Shown in pieces: positions 7,764 to 11,279 of a stretch of DNA of 11,279 bases. Source of the stretch: Thermodesulfobacterium sp. (lineage in GTDB: Bacteria; Desulfobacterota; Thermodesulfobacteria; Thermodesulfobacteriales; Thermodesulfobacteriaceae); assembly GCA_021163085.1 (NCBI GenBank), contig JAGGXL010000153.1:1-11279 (forward strand), given 5' to 3'. The notes beneath the pieces were generated by a model, which was not told the DNA's origin, did not search any database, and saw only the letters and a list, made by a program, of their open reading frames with translations. Position numbers and translations under genes: made by a program. How positions within the stretch are numbered: the stretch's first letter is position 1; each line of letters begins with the position of its first letter.

Positions 7764-7808
7764 ATACCTGTTAAGATATCATTAAGAAATATAGGTATGT
7801 TTTAACAG
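7764..7808. repeat. Nested overlapping inverted repeats
   Basis: CTGTTAA (7768-7774) is complementary to TTAACAG (7802-7808). ATACCT (7764-7769) is complementary to AGGTAT (7793-7798). The left arms overlap by two bases, so the two stems can scarcely form together. The element lies 55-100 nt past the Sel1 gene stop and could be an operator or an RNA structure. It has no U-tract and so is not a standard terminator. Confidence 0.35.
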
Positions 7809-7860
7809 TAAGAAGTTTATAAATTTTTTGCAATTCCAGTTTCAGATCAGTCAAAATCTC

Positions 7861-8292
7861 TTAATTTACATATTTACAGGCATCTTTATACCCCAAATCA
7901 CATCCCTTCTTATAAAGTTCCAAAGCTTTGTCTTCATTCTTCTCCATCCCATAGCCTTTCTTATACATAACACCTAATAAATAGCAACCACCTCCATAAC
8001 CAAGTTCGCAACTCATCTTTAAATATTTAAAGGCTCTCTTATAATCAACTCTGCCTGTTTTCCCATAAAACCAGGCTCTACCCACCTTATAGCAAGCTTT
8101 CCCGTCATTAAAACCTTTACACCTCTCTTCATATTTCTCTATCGCTTGAATTATCCCCTCACCATCAAAACTATCTCGTTCTTTATTTGGCTCCTCATCT
8201 ATTGGAATAAAACTGGGATCAACACCCCAACGGGCAAATACAACCCCCGCTATCAGACTGAAAATTAAAACAGATAAAACAACCTTTTTCAT
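7861..8292 (-). CDS. Secreted six-cysteine Sel1-repeat protein
   Basis: The 143-residue protein has a signal peptide (about 1-20, VVFA) and Sel1-like (SLR) repeats from about 46 to 141. Six cysteines form three pairs: 58/67, 95/103 and 131/139. The last two pairs are spaced by exactly 36 residues, the period expected for Sel1-like repeats. The arrangement C-x7-C inside each repeat is that of Helicobacter Hcp-type cysteine-rich secreted proteins, in which each repeat is closed by a disulfide. This implies an oxidising periplasmic or extracellular location. Such proteins act as adaptors; some Hcp proteins bind penicillin-like compounds, but no such role can be claimed here. ATG at 8292 has an AGAGGGGAT Shine-Dalgarno. 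It follows the caspase-like gene with 62 nt between and has its own promoter, so it may be expressed separately from the caspase operon. Confidence 0.85.
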   Translation of the reverse strand: MKKVVLSVLIFSLIAGVVFARWGVDPSFIPIDEEPNKERDSFDGEGIIQAIEKYEERCKGFNDGKACYKVGRAWFYGKTGRVDYKRAFKYLKMSCELGYGGGCYLLGVMYKKGYGMEKNEDKALELYKKGCDLGYKDACKYVN

Positions 8293-8323
8293 CTATCCCC
8301 TCTTTAAACATTTATATTGTAAA

Positions 8324-8353
8324 ATTATAAACTCTATTTCCCCTAATTATCAA
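8324..8353 (-). promoter_or_regulatory. Likely promoter of the Sel1-repeat gene
   Basis: The minus strand has TTGATA (8353-8348), an 18-nt spacer and TATAAT (8329-8324), beginning 2 nt after the stop codon of the caspase-like gene. The predicted start near 8317 leaves a leader of about 25 nt that includes the Shine-Dalgarno of the Sel1 gene. Confidence 0.55.
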
Positions 8354-8354
8354 A

Positions 8355-9872
8355 TCATTTCACCCTTGCCAGTTTTATTCTTAAAGGTATGCTTATCTGT
8401 GGGTTTTGATCATATTCAAGTGCCTGAAGCTTTTCTTTAGCATATAAAAAGGCTTCCATGGTATCCACCCAGCCGTCTTTGTTTTGGTCTCCTTCTCCTA
8501 TAAGAGCTTTTATAAAGAAATAGGTAAAGGCTCCCTGTCTGCCAGGTATGTATTCTTTAGCGGGTCTGTTTGCTGCTGAAGCTGATATAAAAAGCTTGTT
8601 AGATTTTAAAAAGGAAACATTTATACTTGGTCTCACAAGTTTCATACCTATAACAGACTTCCCGGTGCCTGTAAAACAGGCATCAAATATAAATATCACA
8701 TTCTGATTCTTTATCCTTCGAAATCTTTCTTTTAAATATGATAAAGCTATAGCAGTTTGGGTATTTAGGTTATCCAGACCGGCATCATAGGGAACTAAAA
8801 GACCATCTTTTATGTTATTTCCTTCCACTAAAGGAGCTCCATGCCCTGAAAAGTAAAATAAAATTATTGCATCAGGATTTAAAGCTGCTTTTCTGGCAAG
8901 CCACTCAATATCATTGTAAAGCGTACCGAGAGTGGCATCTGAATTTATGCGAACTCTTATATGAGAGTCATCATCTTTAAATCCACATCTCTTTACCAAA
9001 ATTTTATACATATTTATGGCATCATTATCTGCATATCTTGGACCTTTTAAGTGCTTATACTTTCTTATTCCAACAATGAGAGCATAGCTTTTTCTGGGCT
9101 TAAGTGTCTGCTTCAAAGAAGCAAGATCCAGAACCTCATCTTCTTTTTTTATTATCACAGGTGCTTGTGCCATCCTCTGTTTAAACTGTATGTCAGGAAG
9201 GGGTTTTGGCAAAGGAATCTGGGTTTCATCTATCATAGCAAGCACCATTTTATCCTTAGCAGAGCTTAAAGATCTTATGGATGGATACTTTTGAGTTGCA
9301 AGAACTATTTCCTTTAAAGCCTCTTCTTTTTCCCCTTCTCTAAATCTATTCCATATAGTCTCTGCAAGATATTCTCCAGCTTTCTCAGCCATATCCTTTA
9401 AATTATGTTTTATTGCAAAATCCAGAGCCTTTTTATATTCTCCCATTTTAAAAAGAATCTCAACTTTTAATGAGACTATATCTTTGTTTTCTCTAATTGT
9501 TAATGACTTATTGCACCAATCCAAAGCATCTTCCAATCTGCCCAGTTTCAGAGAAAGATATGCAAGGTTGGATAAAAGTTTAAAGTTATTTGGATGTTTT
9601 TCTGCCAGTTTTGACCAGACATCATAAGCCAGATCAGGTCTTTTGTATTGATAATAAGCTGCCCCCAGATTATAGGCTATTTTAAAGTCTTCGGGACAGA
9701 ATTTGTTTGCCTGTATAAGACCTGATAACCCCTTTTCCCTGTCTTTTTCAAAAAGCTTTATGCTCTTTTTTGCCAATTCCTTTGCCAACATACACGATGT
9801 ATCTGTATTTTTTGCAAAAAAAGTAGCTGGAAATAAAAGGGACAGTATTAATAAAATGCCCAGAAAGCGCAT
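8355..9872 (-). CDS. Exported TPR plus caspase-like peptidase (C14)
   Basis: The protein has 505 residues from the ATG at 9872. This start is chosen because AAGGGGGAG lies just 5 nt before it; an ATG directly before it (9875) is possible, and an ATG at 9890 would overlap the upstream stop as ATGA but lies upstream of that site. The layout is: signal peptide (about 1-20), TPR region (about 45-200), linker, and caspase-fold domain (about 260-480). The domain opens with SYALIVGIRKYKHL and YADNDAINMYKIL, then the catalytic-type His344 in FYFSGHGA and Cys399 in FIFDACFTG, so the dyad appears intact. Residues 462-473 (DQNKDGWVDTME) fit a calcium-binding EF-hand loop. Relatives are metacaspase/orthocaspase-type cysteine peptidases, usually specific for basic P1 residues; specificity here is unknown. 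It lies 14 nt after the FlgO/DUF4384 gene, so the two are probably co-expressed. Confidence 0.9.
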   Translation of the reverse strand: MRFLGILLILSLLFPATFFAKNTDTSCMLAKELAKKSIKLFEKDREKGLSGLIQANKFCPEDFKIAYNLGAAYYQYKRPDLAYDVWSKLAEKHPNNFKLLSNLAYLSLKLGRLEDALDWCNKSLTIRENKDIVSLKVEILFKMGEYKKALDFAIKHNLKDMAEKAGEYLAETIWNRFREGEKEEALKEIVLATQKYPSIRSLSSAKDKMVLAMIDETQIPLPKPLPDIQFKQRMAQAPVIIKKEDEVLDLASLKQTLKPRKSYALIVGIRKYKHLKGPRYADNDAINMYKILVKRCGFKDDDSHIRVRINSDATLGTLYNDIEWLARKAALNPDAIILFYFSGHGAPLVEGNNIKDGLLVPYDAGLDNLNTQTAIALSYLKERFRRIKNQNVIFIFDACFTGTGKSVIGMKLVRPSINVSFLKSNKLFISASAANRPAKEYIPGRQGAFTYFFIKALIGEGDQNKDGWVDTMEAFLYAKEKLQALEYDQNPQISIPLRIKLARVK

Positions 9873-9886
9873 CATTACTCCCCCTT

Positions 9887-10993
9887 TCATTTATGGTCAA
9901 CCACCCAAAAATTTATGCTGTCCTCCCACCACGATGCTGGTGGAATGGTGTTTAAAATTTTTAAAAAAGACCTTAACTCCTTTTGAGTCAGTATAAAATA
10001 TCCATCCTTTGCCATTAAAGATGATGTAAGATCAATGTCTATGTCTTTTGATATGCCTATTACTTTTATGCAGGCGCGTCCTATTGGAGGTTCTACTGTA
10101 TAGGTTATTGCATCTGGATCTATGCACTCAGGAAAAAAGTAAGTCTTGTTCTTTTCAAATACCATAGGCTTTAATACAGAAATGGGATATAAAAATATCA
10201 CCTCTTTTTGAAGAGGAGTGTAGTTAAATACATAAATCTTTGAATCCATCGGTGGAGTTATGGAAAATCCAATTTTATCTCCCACTTTTATCACCGGAGC
10301 CTCTTTATCTATGGGAATCCTTTTACCCTCAGATAGCACATACAGGCTTATCCATTTTTGGTTTACTGTCTTTGTGTTGAAAGAAGAAACATTTTCAATA
10401 GCTTCTATCAGACGATTTCTGGAATATGGAGTGGATAAAATTCTCTCAAGGTCAGAATCTACCTTAATTTCTTTAGTTCTGGAAAAGATAAGAGCACCAT
10501 CTTCTGGTCTGATTAGTCTTATTGTTAGAAGTAGCTTTTTGTCCAAAGCAAACCATCTATAATCACCGGTTAGCACAAAGTCTGCCCTGAGATTCTTTAC
10601 CCACTTATCAAGATCAAAGCTCTCTTGTTCCCCATATACTTCCAGTTCATCAATAAGCCTTGCTATATCCATTCTGTTAACTAAAGAAAATTCCTTATTC
10701 CTTGTATTAAAAAAGCACGATGTAAGTTTTGATACTATATACACATCAAAACTTGTATTAAAAAAGCACGATGTAAGTTTTGATACTATATACACATCAA
10801 AATAAGAAGAACCACCAGCAAGATCCTTGAAATTTAAAATAGCAACTCTTTTACCAGACAGTTCTTTTTTTATGGATATCTCATGGGCAATCTCCTTACA
10901 CATCTTATCAAACTTATTTTCCTTCCAGAAACTATAACAAAAACTGGACAAATGTAGGATAAAAACAAATATAAACAGCAAACACCTACCCAT
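9887..10993 (-). CDS. FlgO-like plus DUF4384-like exported protein
   Basis: The 368-residue protein has a signal peptide (about 1-21) and a FlgO/CsgG-type domain (about 45-175): GKRVAILNFKDLAGG as first strand, FSLVNRMDIARLIDEL, RADFVLTGDYRW and LLLTIRLIRPEDGALIF. The C-terminal domain (about 212-325) resembles DUF4384: KVGDKIGFSITPPMDSKIYVFNYTP, VIFLYP and FFPE. DUF4384 is often fused to or encoded beside caspase-domain proteases (recalled knowledge), which matches the next gene. Residues 65-98 are a perfect internal duplication of 17 residues, from a 51-bp tandem repeat, inside the helix after the first strand; relatives would be expected to have one copy. The ATG at 10993 has no strong Shine-Dalgarno, but the signal peptide supports it. 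Possible roles are scaffold, sensor or regulator of the caspase-like partner (inference). It is 56 nt from the small secreted ORF upstream. Confidence 0.75.
   Translation of the reverse strand: MGRCLLFIFVFILHLSSFCYSFWKENKFDKMCKEIAHEISIKKELSGKRVAILNFKDLAGGSSYFDVYIVSKLTSCFFNTSFDVYIVSKLTSCFFNTRNKEFSLVNRMDIARLIDELEVYGEQESFDLDKWVKNLRADFVLTGDYRWFALDKKLLLTIRLIRPEDGALIFSRTKEIKVDSDLERILSTPYSRNRLIEAIENVSSFNTKTVNQKWISLYVLSEGKRIPIDKEAPVIKVGDKIGFSITPPMDSKIYVFNYTPLQKEVIFLYPISVLKPMVFEKNKTYFFPECIDPDAITYTVEPPIGRACIKVIGISKDIDIDLTSSLMAKDGYFILTQKELRSFLKILNTIPPASWWEDSINFWVVDHK
10701..10802. repeat. Perfect 51-bp tandem duplication
   Basis: Bases 10701-10751 and 10752-10802 are identical at all 51 positions. The unit is 17 codons, so the FlgO/DUF4384 frame is kept. 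The unit's right end coincides with the end of an inverted-repeat arm (TTTTGAT ... ATCAAAA, 11-nt spacer), and the junction extends this to a 10-bp hairpin (10724-10733 with 10745-10754). Lack of any divergence points to a recent event or to an assembly artefact. Confidence 0.95.
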
Positions 10994-11049
10994 GGCAATA
11001 AATCTACAATAAATTAAACTGTTTTAAAAAACCTTTCTTTCTCTATCTG

Positions 11050-11205
11050 TTATATTGCCTTTCTTAGCGATCCAATAACCTGTTGCTTTAAATTTGTAAA
11101 AACATAATCAGGCTCATAATCTGGACATAGATCAACAAACGCTGTTGTAGAGTCAAAAATTGTAAATAAAACTGAAAGGAACAAGGAGCTTAAGTATTTC
11201 CTCAT
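11050..11205 (-). CDS. Small secreted protein or truncated gene start
   Basis: A 51-codon minus-strand frame starts ATG AGG AAA and ends TAA. The product has a signal peptide (about 1-22, basic start, hydrophobic core, ending STTA) followed by a mature part of about 29 residues: FVDLCPDYEPDYVFTNLKQQ then VIGSLRKAI. A GAGAG-type ribosome site lies just upstream, and AT-rich promoter-like DNA precedes it. The mature part is amphipathic and has one Cys. It resembles the beginning of a longer envelope protein, so it may be a 5' remnant cut by an early stop; neither other forward frame continues for long. It lies 56 nt before the FlgO/DUF4384 gene and may lead that operon. I do not recognise the family. 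Confidence 0.5.
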   Translation of the reverse strand: MRKYLSSLFLSVLFTIFDSTTAFVDLCPDYEPDYVFTNLKQQVIGSLRKAI

Positions 11206-11234
11206 CTCGCTCTCTTTTTGGTTCGTAATATTTA

Positions 11235-11264
11235 ATCAAACCAAGATTTGATATTATAATTATA
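11235..11264 (-). promoter_or_regulatory. Possible -10 elements and inverted repeat
   Basis: Two adjacent TATAAT matches (11264-11259 and 11258-11253) lie about 50 nt upstream of the small secreted ORF. Their -35 regions fall at or beyond the window edge, so the promoter cannot be confirmed. Just downstream an inverted repeat ATCAAA (11235-11240) / TTTGAT (11247-11252) could be an operator. This is weak evidence in AT-rich DNA. Confidence 0.3.
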
Positions 11265-11279
11265 CATAAAATATAAACC

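Larger units (their letters stand above)
7561..7860. other. 300-base intergenic region with regulatory sequence
   Basis: No gene is supported. The minus strand carries the promoter of the FlgT-like operon (7606-7633). A short hairpin (ATAAGG at 7694-7689 with CCTTAT at 7682-7677, then ATTTTT) could be a weak terminator of the Sel1 gene. Its loop side contains AAGGAGGT, a perfect ribosome-binding-like sequence with no start codon at proper distance. Inverted repeats at 7764-7808 and a plus-strand promoter-like pair (TTGACT 7754-7759, 17 nt, TATCAT 7777-7782) also lie here. Confidence 0.5.

Noticed and set aside
9703..9996. 97-codon plus-strand frame across the caspase/FlgO junction
   Set aside because: Covers the 5' end of the caspase-like gene in antisense; its sequence mirrors the signal peptide and TPR coding sequence.
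10260..10562. 100-codon plus-strand frame
   Set aside because: Antisense to the FlgO-like/DUF4384 gene, with no start signals.
1..11279. Search for CRISPR, tRNA, rRNA, insertion sequences or phage genes
   Set aside because: No repeat-spacer pattern, no cloverleaf or rRNA-like sequence, and no transposase or integrase motifs were seen on either strand.

Overview
The window is an AT-rich stretch (roughly one third G+C by eye) from a bacterium with a diderm envelope. The evidence for two membranes is a lipoprotein signal without Asp at +2, LPP20/FlgO/FlgT-type outer-envelope families and an AsmA-like protein. Lys/Ile-rich proteins and the family mix fit a deeply branching, possibly thermophilic lineage such as Thermodesulfobacteriota, but nothing here fixes the taxon (inference). 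Every supported gene lies on the minus strand, so transcription runs from right to left, and every product begins with an export signal. This looks like a continuous cell-envelope island, with no cytoplasmic enzymes, tRNAs, rRNAs, transposases or CRISPR arrays.

Right part (about 11205 to 7861): a 51-codon small secreted protein, then a FlgO-like plus DUF4384-like protein whose N-terminal domain carries a perfect 51-bp in-frame tandem duplication, then an exported TPR plus caspase-fold (peptidase C14) protein with His/Cys dyad and an EF-hand-like loop. After a small gap with its own good sigma-70-type promoter comes a six-cysteine Sel1-repeat protein. The FlgO/DUF4384 and caspase genes are nearly contiguous and probably act together. 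A reasonable guess is a sensor or scaffold protein paired with an extracytoplasmic protease.

Middle part (7860 to 4183): about 300 bases without a gene hold a strong promoter (TTGACA, 16 nt, TAATAT). This drives a three-gene operon: a FlgT-like protein that appears to start at a rare ATT codon, a TPR lipoprotein with C-terminal S-layer-homology repeats, and an LPP20/FlgP-like protein. A well-formed intrinsic terminator closes this operon. Together with the FlgO-like gene to the right, the window carries relatives of all three proteins FlgO, FlgP and FlgT, which in Vibrio build outer-membrane flagellar structures, but no recognisable core flagellar gene.

Left part (4169 to 1): an AsmA-like protein gene is translationally coupled to a TPR plus SpoIID/LytB-domain gene (a glycan-strand lytic enzyme family). 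The last 434 bases hold no convincing protein gene, but include an RNA-structure-forming segment that ends in eight U residues and may terminate the transcript. An open frame runs off the left edge with weak support.
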